A stretch of DNA of 64,000 bases, from contig NZ_CCXR01000002.1 of NCBI RefSeq assembly GCF_000821085.1, forward strand, positions 124,001 through 188,000. The letters are read 5' to 3'. The translations under genes were made by a program, and so were the position numbers. Origin of the DNA: Bacillus sp. B-jedd. GTDB taxonomy: Bacteria; Bacillota; Bacilli; Bacillales; Cytobacillaceae. Positions 17,282 to 26,722 of the stretch are shown one piece after another (positions within the stretch are counted from its first letter, which is position 1; each line of letters begins with the position of its first letter). The notes beneath the pieces were generated by a model that did no database searches, was not told the DNA's origin, and saw only the letters and a list, made by a program, of their open reading frames with translations.

Positions 17282-18802
17282 TCACTTGGACACTGCTTTC
17301 CCCTTTTGCAGCTCGACCCGGGCATTTCCCATAAAAAAGATCGTCACTGCCGCAATGGCAATTGGTAGCAACGCCAGCGTGAAAGTTATCGTGATCGAAT
17401 CTGACATGGCATTTACAATGATATCAAGTATATTCCCGGGGATTTTAGCACGGCCCGCCGCACTGAAGATTTCTTGCGGGTCTCTCATATTCATCATCGC
17501 ATTTCCTGCCCCTGGAAAACCTGAAAACCCCTTTTCAAGCTTGTCAGTAAAAACATGATTTTGAATTGTTCCGAAGATGGTCACGCCCAAAGTCATCCCA
17601 AATGACCTTAGAAAGGAGTTGGTCGAATTGGCCGAACCCCGGTACTGAAACGCGAGATTATTAATGGAAGCAGCCGGCAAAAGCGAGAAAGAAAATCCGG
17701 TTCCAAAGCCAACAATCACCATATATGTTGTCAGAAGTAACCTTGATGTATCCGGCGTCATCGTACCGAGCAGGAACATACCCGCAGCATAAGCGATAAC
17801 CGAGATAACCATAAGGTTCCGAAAACTTGTTTTTGTTTGAAAGATACCGCCAATCATACTGCCGGCAACCGAGCCGAGCATCATCGGAGTGAGGATAAAG
17901 CCTGCATTAGTTGCCGTACCCCCATAAACCGCCTGCACGAAAATGGGAATAAATACGGCAAGGATAATGAAAGTTCCCCCATAAAGGAAAGCAAGGATTT
18001 GCGACGTCGCAAAAAGCCGGTTTTTGAACATCCAAAATGAAATAATCGGTTCCTCCGCTTTTCTCTCAATTATAAAGAAGGCAAGAAAAAAAACAGCAAA
18101 AACAGAAAATAGGCCAATGATTTGTACAGAGTCCCAACTATATTCCTTCCCGCCAAGTTCAAGTGCGAACATTAGTGAAACAACAGCTGTAACAAGCGTA
18201 ATTGCTCCCCACCAGTCCACCTTTTGTTTCCGATGCTCAAGGGATTCTTTGTAGTAAACAGAAATCAATGCGAGTGATACCAGGCCGATTGGTAAATTAA
18301 TATAGAATACCCAATGCCAACTGATGGCATCCGTTATAAACGCACCCAATAATGGTCCAAGGACACTTGATAAACCAAATACTGCGCCAAGGAGTCCAGT
18401 CATTTTTCCGCGATTTTCCGGCGGAAAGATATCAAAGACAATGGTAAATGAGATTGGAAGCAGCGCCCCTCCGCCAATCCCCTGAATGGCGCGAAAGAGA
18501 ATTAACTGATCCATCGTCTGTGCCACGCCGCATAAGCTGGATCCGATTAAAAACACAGCAAGCCCAAAAATAAAAAAACGTTTCCGCCCGTACATATCGG
18601 ATAATTTACCATAGATTGGCATCCCCGCCATTACGGCAACCATATAAGACGCGGTTACCCATACGAATTTGTCAAAACCGCCAAGGTCGGAAACGATTGT
18701 CCCCATTGCTGTCGCTACAATGGTATTGTCCATGGCGGACATTAAGATCCCAAGCAATAGGCCGGCTACAACCAGTTTCATGTTCCTTTCGCCAGATGCC
18801 AT
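17282..18802 (-). CDS. MFS drug exporter, DHA2 (EmrB/QacA) family
   Basis: Proton-driven exporter with about 14 transmembrane helices, 506 residues. Helix 1 carries MSAMDNTIVATAMGTI (the DxTIV motif of DHA2 pumps), followed by GKLSDMYGRKR (motif A) and RAIQGIGGGALLPISF (motif B); motif C-like glycines occur in AVFGLSSVLGPLLGAF. ATG 18802 follows AAAGGTGG by 7 bp; a longer frame exists but lacks a ribosome binding site. Substrate unknown. No adjacent TetR/MarR regulator. Confidence 0.9.
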   Translation of the reverse strand: MASGERNMKLVVAGLLLGILMSAMDNTIVATAMGTIVSDLGGFDKFVWVTASYMVAVMAGMPIYGKLSDMYGRKRFFIFGLAVFLIGSSLCGVAQTMDQLILFRAIQGIGGGALLPISFTIVFDIFPPENRGKMTGLLGAVFGLSSVLGPLLGAFITDAISWHWVFYINLPIGLVSLALISVYYKESLEHRKQKVDWWGAITLVTAVVSLMFALELGGKEYSWDSVQIIGLFSVFAVFFLAFFIIERKAEEPIISFWMFKNRLFATSQILAFLYGGTFIILAVFIPIFVQAVYGGTATNAGFILTPMMLGSVAGSMIGGIFQTKTSFRNLMVISVIAYAAGMFLLGTMTPDTSRLLLTTYMVIVGFGTGFSFSLLPAASINNLAFQYRGSANSTNSFLRSFGMTLGVTIFGTIQNHVFTDKLEKGFSGFPGAGNAMMNMRDPQEIFSAAGRAKIPGNILDIIVNAMSDSITITFTLALLPIAIAAVTIFFMGNARVELQKGKAVSK

Positions 18803-18890
18803 AAGTTTTCCACCTTTCAAAACTGTTTTCTTTTCTGAATTGACTATAATGGATTTTCTCATTAAATACCAAACTTTTTTATGGCAATTC

Positions 18891-18921
18891 AAAAAAAGAG
18901 ACCTCATTCACAGGTCCCTTC
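18891..18921 (-). terminator. Probable terminator after the DUF3889 gene
   Basis: Minus strand GACCT-GTGAATG-AGGTC followed by a CTTTTTTT tract, 42 bp beyond the stop. Confidence 0.6.
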
Positions 18922-18962
18922 CGCTACATTTTTTTCAATGTTCTTCCATCCCCATGTGCGGA

Positions 18963-19289
18963 CTACGGTTTTTCCGGTTCCACTTTAAAAGACACAACTT
19001 TTTCGGTACTCAGGTTATGCTGGACCGTTACACGGACAAAAATCTGCCTGCCTTTTTCTTCAACCTTGAATCTGAAAGTGTCTGCTACTTCTGATTCATT
19101 GACATTCTGCCTTCCAAGATACTCATATTCCCGTATTGGATCTCCGGGGTAATCTGCAGAAACAATAGCTATCGCCATTTTGCCGTATTTTTCATAATGA
19201 GGAGTCTGCGCTTCCGTTCCTACTGGCTGAAGGGTTAAAAACGCAAGAGCCGCCAATAAGATGGCCATTCTCTTCTTCAAATCGGTCAT
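18963..19289 (-). CDS. Small secreted protein, DUF3889-like
   Basis: 108 residues. A signal peptide is evident (MTDLKKRMAILLAALAFLTL, cleavage likely near TEA-QT), so the protein is exported. The mature part, HYEKYGKMAIAIVSADYPGD followed by a beta-rich TFRFKVEEKGRQIFVRVTV, resembles the DUF3889 family of Bacillus as I remember it. Function unknown. Single gene with its own terminator. Confidence 0.75.
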   Translation of the reverse strand: MTDLKKRMAILLAALAFLTLQPVGTEAQTPHYEKYGKMAIAIVSADYPGDPIREYEYLGRQNVNESEVADTFRFKVEEKGRQIFVRVTVQHNLSTEKVVSFKVEPEKP

Positions 19290-19459
19290 CCCTTTCCATG
19301 TTTATCATTAGTGTGGCAATGTCCACTAATTCTATTCAACCGATAATAATCTGCCATATGTTAGTAAGCCCTCCGCTTCGCTTTCCCCAACATTTTCAGC
19401 GGAAGTTTTGCCGCGAATTCCACACACTAATTTCAACTCCTAATCAAGGAGGAGAAAAA

Positions 19460-19714
19460 ATGAATACACTGGAATATGACAGGGCGCTGTATTATATATA
19501 CCGCTCGCAGTGGGATAATCTTTTAATCCTGATGGTCCGGACACGGGACCAGTTTCTTGCGAAGAAAATTGAACATTTTCTTCACGCATACCATTTTGAG
19601 CATGATTATTCCATTTTGGAACAGAAGCTTTACTCCCTGCTCCGATACATTGACCATGCTATAGAGGCTCCAGCCATCACTGCAGCACAGCAGCCTCTTT
19701 ATAGTTTATCGTAA
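19460..19714 (+). CDS. yhdB: YhdB-like small protein
   Basis: 84 residues, cytoplasmic, rich in Tyr and Leu: YDRALYYIYRSQWDNLLILM and KKIEHFLHAYHFEHDYSILE resemble B. subtilis YhdB from memory. Function unknown. AAGGAGGAG precedes ATG 19460. The position beside a YhcYZ-like pair agrees with the B. subtilis gene order. Confidence 0.78.
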   Translation: MNTLEYDRALYYIYRSQWDNLLILMVRTRDQFLAKKIEHFLHAYHFEHDYSILEQKLYSLLRYIDHAIEAPAITAAQQPLYSLS

Positions 19715-19750
19715 CTGAAGGCAAACGAATTCCACCACCGCACAAAATGA

Positions 19751-19785
19751 AGCACGGCCAAAAAACTGGGCCGTGCTCTTTTTAT
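19751..19785. terminator. Terminator between yhdB and yhcZ
   Basis: AGCACGGCC pairs with GGCCGTGCT followed by CTTTTTATTTTA; located between two convergent genes. Confidence 0.82.
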
Positions 19786-19804
19786 TTTATGGGTTAATCA
19801 AGTC

Positions 19805-20449
19805 TCAGCTTCCAGCCAGTCCGTTCTTGACCGCATATAATGCCGCCTGGGTCCGATCGGCTAAATCCAGTTTCGAAAGGATGCTTGAAACATGCGTTTT
19901 GACCGTTTTTTCCGTAATAAACAAAGACGCAGAAATCTCCTTATTGCTTTTTCCGCTGGCGATTTCCTTTAAAACTTCTTTTTCACGTTTTGTCAGTTCA
20001 TCAAGAGGCTTTTTCATCTCTTTCTGGTTTGCGGAAATTTGCGATAACAGATGGGAAGTTGCTTTCGGATGAAGCTGGTTTTCCCCGGATGCAAGCCTTC
20101 TGATAGAAGCGGCCAGTTCATCCGGCTCTACATCTTTCAGCTGATAACCCATAGCCCCCGCTTCAACGGCGGGAATAACATGATTCTGGTCAGAAAAACT
20201 GGTCAAAATCATAATTTTCATGTCGGGCTGCTGTTCCTTAATTTTCGCCGTCGCCGTAATCCCATCCATGACAGGCATATCAAGGTCCATTAAAACGATA
20301 TCAGGCTTGAGCTCAGCGGCCTTTTTTACTGCCTCTTCCCCATTGGCCGCTTCCCCCGCTATCTCAAAATCAGGCTGTGTTTTCAAATAAAAGGCCAGTC
20401 CCCTTCTGACGACATGATGATCGTCCGCGATTAAGATTCGGATGCCCAT
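19805..20449 (-). CDS. yhcZ: NarL/LuxR-family response regulator (YhcZ-like)
   Basis: 214 residues: receiver domain 1-120 (acidic pair DD near residue 9, phospho-acceptor in IVLMDLDMPVMDG, Lys in QLKDVEPDEL) and a LuxR-type HTH (LTKREKEVLKEIASGKSNKEIS). A DNA-binding regulator partnered with the kinase gene ending 13 bp upstream. Ligand and regulon unknown. GGGGGATTACA precedes the ATG. Confidence 0.92.
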   Translation of the reverse strand: MGIRILIADDHHVVRRGLAFYLKTQPDFEIAGEAANGEEAVKKAAELKPDIVLMDLDMPVMDGITATAKIKEQQPDMKIMILTSFSDQNHVIPAVEAGAMGYQLKDVEPDELAASIRRLASGENQLHPKATSHLLSQISANQKEMKKPLDELTKREKEVLKEIASGKSNKEISASLFITEKTVKTHVSSILSKLDLADRTQAALYAVKNGLAGS

Positions 20450-20462
20450 TGTAATCCCCCCT

Positions 20463-21581
20463 TCATACAGGAATTTTGACCGATAATTTAGTCCCCGCTC
20501 CCGCGCTGCTTTCCAATAGGAATTGGCCTCCCAAGCCCTCTGCCCTGTCTCTCATACTTTTTAAACCAAGAGACGGCAATTCGCTGTCTTCATTGAAATG
20601 GAACCCGCATCCTGGATCGCTGATTTCCAGCAGCACAACATTCTTTTCCATCGCAAAATCAATTACAATCGTTGTCTGGCCGGAATGCTTTTTGCAATTG
20701 GCCATAGCTTCCTGGCCGACCCGCCAAAGGGCTTCTTCAATTTTAGCCGGTAATTTCACGACACCTTTGACGTTCATTTCAAGCTCAAGCCCAAGCATTT
20801 GCGCATAACTGCTCAGCGCACTGACAATCCCATTTTCAAGCCCCTGGGGACGAAGCTGCCAAATGAGCGCCCTCATTTCATTCAACGCTTCCTGAGCCAT
20901 TTCCTGAATATAAGTGAACGTTTCTTTTATCTCCATACTCCCTGCCATGGAAGCTCCGCCTTTCGCGGTCAGACTGACGGAAAAAAGCAACTGGTTGACG
21001 GAATCATGCAGGTCCCGCGCAAGCCTGTTCCGCTCTGCGGTCAATGCAAGTTCCTGCTCCTGCCGGGCCAGTTTTATCCTCTTCAAAGACGATCCGATTT
21101 GGAGAGCGACAGATTCCAGCAGTGCCAGTTCCTCTTTATCAAAATGGGTCTTGTGAGGAGATCCGACATTCAGGAGCCCGAATTTTTCCTCCCCCGCCCT
21201 TAGCGGCACTGTTGCATGGTGTGTCAGTGAATCCGTATCACCCAGATTATTTAAAATCGCATCTTCAAGCCGTTTACATTCAATAATATTTGTCGCTTTA
21301 TCCAATCTGCCATCCCGATACCGTTCAATGCACCAGCAGTCTCCCGAGCACATTGGCGCAAAATTGGAACGCGACAGTGCTTCCGGCAATTCTTTTTTGG
21401 CCGAAAGGGTATAAGAACCTTCCGGACCGATTAAAAAAATCCAGCCGGTTTTCAGTCCGGTGACATGAAGCAATTTTTCCAGCACATCAGAAAGGATTTC
21501 TTCTGCGTCCGTCCCTTTATTCAGCAACTCGGCAATTTCCTTTAGAATGCCAAGCTTTTGCAGTCTTGACTCCGCCTCCAT
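20463..21581 (-). CDS. yhcY: GAF-domain sensor histidine kinase (YhcY-like)
   Basis: Cytoplasmic kinase without clear membrane segments, about 372 residues. A GAF domain (~25-165) contains several Cys (MCSGDCWCIERY, IIECKRLE), which might bind a cofactor or sense redox. HisKA_3 dimerisation domain with the phospho-His in RNRLARDLHDSVNQLLFSV, then an HATPase with EALWRVGQEAMANCKKHS and DPGCGFH. ATG 21581 follows GGTGGGGGAAAG; ATG 21611 is also possible. Co-transcribed with the yhcZ-like regulator. Confidence 0.88.
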   Translation of the reverse strand: MEAESRLQKLGILKEIAELLNKGTDAEEILSDVLEKLLHVTGLKTGWIFLIGPEGSYTLSAKKELPEALSRSNFAPMCSGDCWCIERYRDGRLDKATNIIECKRLEDAILNNLGDTDSLTHHATVPLRAGEEKFGLLNVGSPHKTHFDKEELALLESVALQIGSSLKRIKLARQEQELALTAERNRLARDLHDSVNQLLFSVSLTAKGGASMAGSMEIKETFTYIQEMAQEALNEMRALIWQLRPQGLENGIVSALSSYAQMLGLELEMNVKGVVKLPAKIEEALWRVGQEAMANCKKHSGQTTIVIDFAMEKNVVLLEISDPGCGFHFNEDSELPSLGLKSMRDRAEGLGGQFLLESSAGAGTKLSVKIPV

Positions 21582-21716
21582 TTGCTTTCCCCCACCGCCG
21601 TTTTCCTCCATTATACCTTTTTTGCAGAAAATTGCCTTTGGCCAATCGGAGGAAAGTAACTGCGACTAAAGGCTGAGAAAAACCGGTTGGGCATTAGCTT
21701 AATGATTTTGAAGAAA

Positions 21717-21756
21717 TAAAAAAATCCCGGCTGGCCTTTGTGGCTGCCGGGATTTT
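21717..21756 (-). terminator. Terminator of pgcA
   Basis: Minus strand AAATCCCGGC pairs with GCCGGGATTT followed by seven Ts. Confidence 0.82.
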
Positions 21757-21760
21757 GAAA

Positions 21761-23485
21761 TCAAAGTGTCTTATTCACAAGTTCCATGAAGTCTGTTTCT
21801 ATTTCCTTCCGTTTCTTTTGGCTTGCTTCAAGGCTTACATCATTGACGCCGAAATAGAACTTGATTTTCGGCTCCGTTCCAGATGGACGCAGGCAAACCC
21901 AAGACCCATCCTCGAGGAAATACTTAAGCACATTTGATTTAGGCAGGTCAATGCGTTCCATTCCCGCAGATGATGCCCGGACGCTTTCAAGATAGTCCTC
22001 AGAAGCAACCACGGCCAGGCCTGCAAGTGAAGAAGGCGGCGTTGACCGGAAGCCCGCCATGATATTCGCGATTTTTTCAGCTCCATCTTTACCTTTCATC
22101 GTTAGCGACTGAAGGCCTTCCTGGAAGTAACCGTATTTTTCAAAAACATTCATTAGGCCATCATAAAGGCTTAATCCTTGCTTCTTATAATAAGCGCACA
22201 CTTCGGCGGACATCAGCGCTGCCTGGACAGCATCCTTGTCGCGGGCAAAGTCGCCGATCAGGTAGCCATAGCTTTCCTCATAGCCAAACAGGAAAGTGTG
22301 CTCGCCAGTTGTTTCGAATTCCTTGATTTTCTCTGCGATGAATTTAAAGCCGGTCAGAACATCCATCGTATTAAGGCCATAAGCTTCGGCTATTTTCCGG
22401 CCAATCTCCGAAGTAACAATTGTTTTAAGGACGACTCCATTTTGAGGGAGTGTACCTTTGGCCTTTTTCTGCTCAAGAATATAGTCGAGAAGGAGGGCGC
22501 CTGTCTGGTTTCCGGTCAGGACAACATACTCGCCTTCATGATTTTTAACGGCAATGCCTAGCCTGTCCGCATCAGGGTCAGTGGCAATTAAAATGTCGGC
22601 ATCCACTTTCTTTCCGTCCCGAATCGCCAGTTCAAACGCAGCATGCTCTTCCGGGTTCGGGCTTTTGACCGTGGAGAAATTAGGATCCGGAAGTTCCTGC
22701 TCACGGACAATATGGACATTTTTATAATGGAGTGCCTCCAGCGCTGCCCGGACCGGCTTATTGGCTGTACCGTGGAGTGGCGTAAAGACGATAGTAATTG
22801 GCGATTCCTCGGCAATGCCCGGATTTTCTGAAATCGTCGCCAGCATATCCGTATACGCCCGATCCACCTTTTCGCCAATGGTTTCGATCGACCCGGCACT
22901 CCGTAGCGTTTCCTCACTTTCAACCTCGATTAAAAGTTCATTTTCCAATTCATTGACTTTAGCAATGACCATATCCGCAGCAGCCGGCGGAAGCTGGGCT
23001 CCATCCTCTCCGTAAACCTTGAATCCATTGTATTCCGGAGGATTATGGCTCGCTGTAATGACGATGCCCGCCGCGGCATTTAAATACCTGACCGCAAAGG
23101 AAAGCTCGGGTGTCGGCCTCAGTTCATCAAAAACGTACGCCTTGATTCCTTTCGTGGCCAGTGTCCTTGCCGCTTCCATCGCAAATTCAGGTGATTTATG
23201 GCGTGAGTCGTAGGCAATGACCGCACCACGGTTTTTAGCCTCTTCGCCCAGCCCCTCTATATAGGCTGCAAGTCCGGCAGTTGCCTTACGGATGGTATAA
23301 ATATTCATCCTGTTTGAGCCAGCGCCGATTTCTCCCCTCATTCCGCCCGTTCCAAATTCGAGATCCTTATAAAAGGATTCCTCAAGCATTTTTTCATTCT
23401 CTTTCAAAAGCTGGAGCTCATTTTTCAACTCCGGGTCCATGTTTTCAAATAAAAGCCACCTATCTGCTTTATTCTTCCATTCCAT
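21761..23485 (-). CDS. pgcA: Phospho-sugar mutase (alpha-phosphoglucomutase)
   Basis: Interconverts glucose-1-P and glucose-6-P for UDP-glucose and glycolipid synthesis. 574 residues. Active-site Ser is S146 ([11 protein letters not shown]), metal loop DPDADRLG, sugar loop [12 protein letters not shown] and C-terminal phosphate loop [16 protein letters not shown] 23485 is chosen for the upstream TTGGAGGAATCAG. Sequence stretches such as [20 protein letters not shown] match PgcA (YhxB). Neighbouring yhcYZ-like and yhdB genes repeat the B. subtilis order. Confidence 0.94.
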   Translation of the reverse strand: MEWKNKADRWLLFENMDPELKNELQLLKENEKMLEESFYKDLEFGTGGMRGEIGAGSNRMNIYTIRKATAGLAAYIEGLGEEAKNRGAVIAYDSRHKSPEFAMEAARTLATKGIKAYVFDELRPTPELSFAVRYLNAAAGIVITASHNPPEYNGFKVYGEDGAQLPPAAADMVIAKVNELENELLIEVESEETLRSAGSIETIGEKVDRAYTDMLATISENPGIAEESPITIVFTPLHGTANKPVRAALEALHYKNVHIVREQELPDPNFSTVKSPNPEEHAAFELAIRDGKKVDADILIATDPDADRLGIAVKNHEGEYVVLTGNQTGALLLDYILEQKKAKGTLPQNGVVLKTIVTSEIGRKIAEAYGLNTMDVLTGFKFIAEKIKEFETTGEHTFLFGYEESYGYLIGDFARDKDAVQAALMSAEVCAYYKKQGLSLYDGLMNVFEKYGYFQEGLQSLTMKGKDGAEKIANIMAGFRSTPPSSLAGLAVVASEDYLESVRASSAGMERIDLPKSNVLKYFLEDGSWVCLRPSGTEPKIKFYFGVNDVSLEASQKKRKEIETDFMELVNKTL

Positions 23486-23674
23486 TCTGATTCCTCCAAT
23501 TCCGGCAAGCATTTTTTCTCTCATTTACCCGCGGATATACCCGCTTAATAATATTTGTCCCCTTTATTTTATAGGGTTGGCTGGGATTTTTCCACATTCG
23601 TCATAATTCGAGCCGGTCGCCTGATTTGTACAAATTCACTTTTTCCTCTAAAATTTATTGAAAGAGGTGAAAAT

Positions 23675-24109
23675 ATGGAGAAGGACAACCGGGAAAATAT
23701 TTTATTTTTGGCATGGGCGGTTTCAATCATAGCAATGTTCGGAAGTCTTTATTTTTCGGAAATCCGTCAATATGAACCATGTGAATTATGCTGGTACCAA
23801 CGGATTCTCATGTATCCGATGGCCCTCCTGCTCGGCATTGCCATCGTGAAGAAAGATTTCCGGATAGCGCTGTACAGTACATGGTTATCCGCTATCGGCT
23901 TGGCCGTTTCAGCCTACCATTATTCCTTGCAAAAATTATCCTTTATGGCAGAGGCAGCCCCGTCATGCGGCAGGATTCCATGTACCGGGCAATATATTAA
24001 CTGGCTGGGCTTTATTACCATTCCATTCCTTGCCTTTATAGCCTTCGCACTTATTTTTGCCTGCAGCATCATTATTTTGAAACGAAAAAAAGGGGATCAA
24101 TCCATATGA
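23675..24109 (+). CDS. bdbC: Disulfide bond formation protein BdbC
   Basis: DsbB-like membrane quinone reductase of 144 residues with four transmembrane helices. Redox cysteines C36/C39 (CELC) and C98/C103 (CGRIPC). It reoxidises a thiol-disulfide partner in the cell envelope. GAAAGAGGTG precedes ATG. It overlaps the following thioredoxin-like gene by ATGA, so the pair is translationally coupled and probably works together. Confidence 0.92.
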   Translation: MEKDNRENILFLAWAVSIIAMFGSLYFSEIRQYEPCELCWYQRILMYPMALLLGIAIVKKDFRIALYSTWLSAIGLAVSAYHYSLQKLSFMAEAAPSCGRIPCTGQYINWLGFITIPFLAFIAFALIFACSIIILKRKKGDQSI

Positions 24110-24585
24110 AAAAAATAATGCTATTTCTAGGAGTCATCGTTGTCCTATTTGCAGGGGTAGCTTATCTGACAAATCAGCAAAACGAAGAAAAGACAAAAGA
24201 AAGCAACAATCCCTATGGCGATAAAAAGCTCTATCCAGAAACTATCGCACAGCTGGATGACCCAAATTACCAAACCATCATTACAATGGAAAATCTCGAG
24301 AAGAAGCTTTCTGCCGGGGAAGATGTAACTGTCTACTTTTACAGCCCGACCTGCCCCCATTGCAAAAAAGCGACACCAATCCTAATGCCGCTGGCGAAGG
24401 ATATGAATATCGAAATCGACCAGCTGAATGTCCTTGAGTATGAGCAGGCATGGGACATTTTCAAAATTGAAGGCACCCCTACTTTAATCCGTTTCGAGGA
24501 TGGCCGGGAAACAGCCAGGGTGACAGGCGGCCGGGATAAGCAGGAATATCAGGATTGGCTCGATGAACATGTTTCAAAAAAATAG
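24106..24585 (+). CDS. Membrane-anchored thioredoxin-like protein (BdbA/BdbD-type partner)
   Basis: 159 residues with an N-terminal membrane anchor (residues 4-20), a linker, and an extracytoplasmic thioredoxin fold with C83-PH-C86 (SPTCPHCKK) and cis-Pro in IEGTPTLIRF. The CPHC motif is DsbA-like and oxidising, suited as the BdbC partner. Starts inside the bdbC stop (ATGA). Confidence 0.87.
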   Translation: MKKIMLFLGVIVVLFAGVAYLTNQQNEEKTKESNNPYGDKKLYPETIAQLDDPNYQTIITMENLEKKLSAGEDVTVYFYSPTCPHCKKATPILMPLAKDMNIEIDQLNVLEYEQAWDIFKIEGTPTLIRFEDGRETARVTGGRDKQEYQDWLDEHVSKK

Positions 24586-24601
24586 TCGCTAATAAAGAAA
24601 A

Positions 24602-24632
24602 AAACGCCTGCTCGCGCGGGCGTTAACTTTTG
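24602..24632 (-). terminator. Terminator shared by the convergent bdb and yhcU genes
   Basis: AACGCC pairs with GGCGTT; on the minus strand it runs into TTTTTTTC, so it mainly ends the yhcU-like transcript. Confidence 0.65.
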
Positions 24633-24691
24633 CACCAGTCAGTCATAAAACCTGGCTGGCGTTATGAATTTACCATTCCAAAACGGGCTGT

Positions 24692-25087
24692 TTAAACAAG
24701 TAGTTGATTGGCAGCGGGAGTGTACATGCTGAAAATCGGTTCCCCGTTTTTCAGACCAAAGATGAAAGATTCAAAATCGAATGGAAAATACATTCCATAA
24801 TCCCTTAAAGTATCGGCATTCTTCGAGAAAAGCGCCCGATGATGGTCACTTGGATTCGGCGCCTCCAAAATAAAAATTAGGGTCTGAAGGCTCGCCATGA
24901 CGTAAAATGCGTCCCGCAGTGTGCCAAAGGAGTCAGCAGCATCTCTCTTATGTAAAACCCCTTTCCTAAAAAATCCCTCAATTTCTTTGTCAGTAAAATA
25001 CTTTGGCAGAACTTTTGAATAAAAATAATGGATGAGTTCGTTGATTTCTTGCTCCTGGCCAGGCGTTGAGGCAAAAACGATTTTCAC
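24692..25087 (-). CDS. yhcU: YhcU-like protein (DUF5365)
   Basis: 131 residues, cytoplasmic. The start MKIVFASTPGQEQEINELIHYFYS and the core GTLRDAFYVMASLQTLIFILEA recall B. subtilis YhcU. Function unknown. GTG 25087 is chosen for AAAGGTGG 7 bp upstream. Divergent from the yhcT-like gene, as expected if the two are neighbours in the ancestral order. Confidence 0.78.
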   Translation of the reverse strand: MKIVFASTPGQEQEINELIHYFYSKVLPKYFTDKEIEGFFRKGVLHKRDAADSFGTLRDAFYVMASLQTLIFILEAPNPSDHHRALFSKNADTLRDYGMYFPFDFESFIFGLKNGEPIFSMYTPAANQLLV

Positions 25088-25218
25088 GTAAAAACCACCT
25101 TTGTTACAATTGTCATATCGATGTAATATATCATTAGAATAGCATATTCCCAACTGTAAAAAGACTGGTAATTTAAACCACGAAAAAAGCACACTTTCAA
25201 AGATAAAGGAGCCAAAAA

Positions 25219-26139
25219 ATGCTTAAAACAAAACGGCTGGGGAAATTCTTAGAGCTGACAATTCCACCTGAATGGAACGGGGTGACCGTTGCAGGGATTT
25301 TTAAATTAAAATGGAAAGCCCCTAAAAAACTTATCCATGAATTCCGGATGGAAGGAAGAGTAAAAATCCATGGGGAAAAGGCCCGCTGGGAAACTCCTCT
25401 CGCTGCCGGAGACAAAATTCATATTGATTTGTTTGCGGATTCACCTCCGCTCATTGAGCCTTTTTGCACCGATATTGAAGTCCTTTACGAGGATGACCAT
25501 TTGATAATTGTAAATAAGCCTCCTTTTATGAATACTCATCCAAACGATGAGGGCGACCATCATACCTTGCTGAACGCTGTCGCCTGCCATCTGCAGGCCA
25601 CAGGCGAATCGGCAGCCCTGCATCATGTCCACCGGCTCGATCGTGATACAACTGGTGCCATCCTTTTCGCCAAGCATCCTCTTGCCGGGTCAGTTCTCGA
25701 CCGGATGCTAGAGGAACGCTCCATTAAAAGAACCTATGTGGCAGCTGTGCATGGAGCTGGACTTAGAAAAAAGGGGATTATCGACGAACCAATCGGCAGG
25801 GACAGGCATCACTCTACTCGCCGGCGCGTGTCTCCTGCCGGACAGGAAGCCCGGACAAATTATAAAGTTTTAAAAGTGGAGCCATCCAATAATCTCACTT
25901 GGCTCACCTGTTGGCTTGATACTGGGAGAACTCATCAAATCCGGGTCCATTTCAGCCATATCGGCCACCCACTGGCGGGAGATGTACTATATGGAGGGAA
26001 GCCGGTCTTTAACAGACAAGCCCTTCATTCTGCAAAATTGTCTTTCACCCACCCAATAACTTTTGAAAAAATCGAGGTTCGCGCACCCTTTATCGATAAT
26101 CCGCCTATTTTCAAAGGAATTAGCTTAGAGATGATTTAA
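25219..26139 (+). CDS. yhcT: RluA-family pseudouridine synthase (YhcT-like)
   Basis: Isomerises uridine to pseudouridine in RNA. 306 residues with an S4-like N-terminal region (~15-75) and the catalytic domain. Catalytic Asp is D141 in HRLDRDTTG; other family motifs are LIIVNKPPFMNTHP and DTGRTHQIRVHFSHIGHPLAGD. The RNA target cannot be read from sequence. AAAGGAG precedes the ATG. Confidence 0.92.
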   Translation: MLKTKRLGKFLELTIPPEWNGVTVAGIFKLKWKAPKKLIHEFRMEGRVKIHGEKARWETPLAAGDKIHIDLFADSPPLIEPFCTDIEVLYEDDHLIIVNKPPFMNTHPNDEGDHHTLLNAVACHLQATGESAALHHVHRLDRDTTGAILFAKHPLAGSVLDRMLEERSIKRTYVAAVHGAGLRKKGIIDEPIGRDRHHSTRRRVSPAGQEARTNYKVLKVEPSNNLTWLTCWLDTGRTHQIRVHFSHIGHPLAGDVLYGGKPVFNRQALHSAKLSFTHPITFEKIEVRAPFIDNPPIFKGISLEMI

Positions 26140-26149
26140 TGCGCACAGC

Positions 26150-26185
26150 AAAAAGCCTCCCAATATATGGGAGGCTTCTCGCTTT
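26150..26185. terminator. Bidirectional terminator between yhcT and the GlsB-like gene
   Basis: AAGCCTCCC-AATATAT-GGGAGGCTT between convergent genes, with A and T tracts on either side. Confidence 0.75.
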
Positions 26186-26186
26186 A

Positions 26187-26444
26187 TTAATGGTTTGACC
26201 TTCTAAAAGCTTTCATAATCATGCTCAACAAGAAGACAAGAATTACAGCGCCAATAATCGCTGGTACTATTGCAAAGTCCGCTACGTGCGGTCCCCAGTT
26301 ACCGAAAATCGCTGTCCCTAACCAAGCACCTACGAAACCTGCAATAATATTACCTATGATTCCACCTGGAATATCTCTGCCTACAATCATCCCTGCAAGC
26401 CAACCGATAATTCCTCCGATAATTAATGCCCAAAGAAAACTCAT
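26187..26444 (-). CDS. GlsB/YeaQ/YmgE-family membrane protein
   Basis: 85 residues, three hydrophobic segments with many Gly (GGIIGWLAGMIVG, GGIIGNIIAGFVGAWLG), the transglycosylase-associated/GlsB fold. Members are stress-induced envelope proteins of unclear activity. CAAGGAGTG precedes ATG. No sigma-B promoter could be recognised upstream. Confidence 0.88.
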   Translation of the reverse strand: MSFLWALIIGGIIGWLAGMIVGRDIPGGIIGNIIAGFVGAWLGTAIFGNWGPHVADFAIVPAIIGAVILVFLLSMIMKAFRRSNH

Positions 26445-26722
26445 GAAAATTCACTCCTTGAAAGTAGTTTATAGATTGTAAAGTGCGCCTTTAACTTGGC
26501 TGCTGCAGCCACAAACAGTTTAGAAAAACGAGTGGTTCTTTTTGTTTCGCCTAACTGTTTGTACCTTTAAATTACCCGCATTTATTTAAAATAAACACAC
26601 TGACAATCCAACTTTCAAAAAATGGTATCGAAGGTTTCCTTCTGGGCTGGTTGATAAGGAGTGCTGCCCTAACCTAAAACCGACATAAAATCCGGAACAA
26701 CGAGACAACATTTCCAGCATTT

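Noticed and set aside
26445..26722. Gene or RNA between the GlsB-like and aldo/keto reductase genes
   Set aside because: Only a partial dyad (AAACAGTTTAG / CTAACTGTTTG) is seen near 26515-26563; no ribosome binding site or known RNA motif supports a feature.
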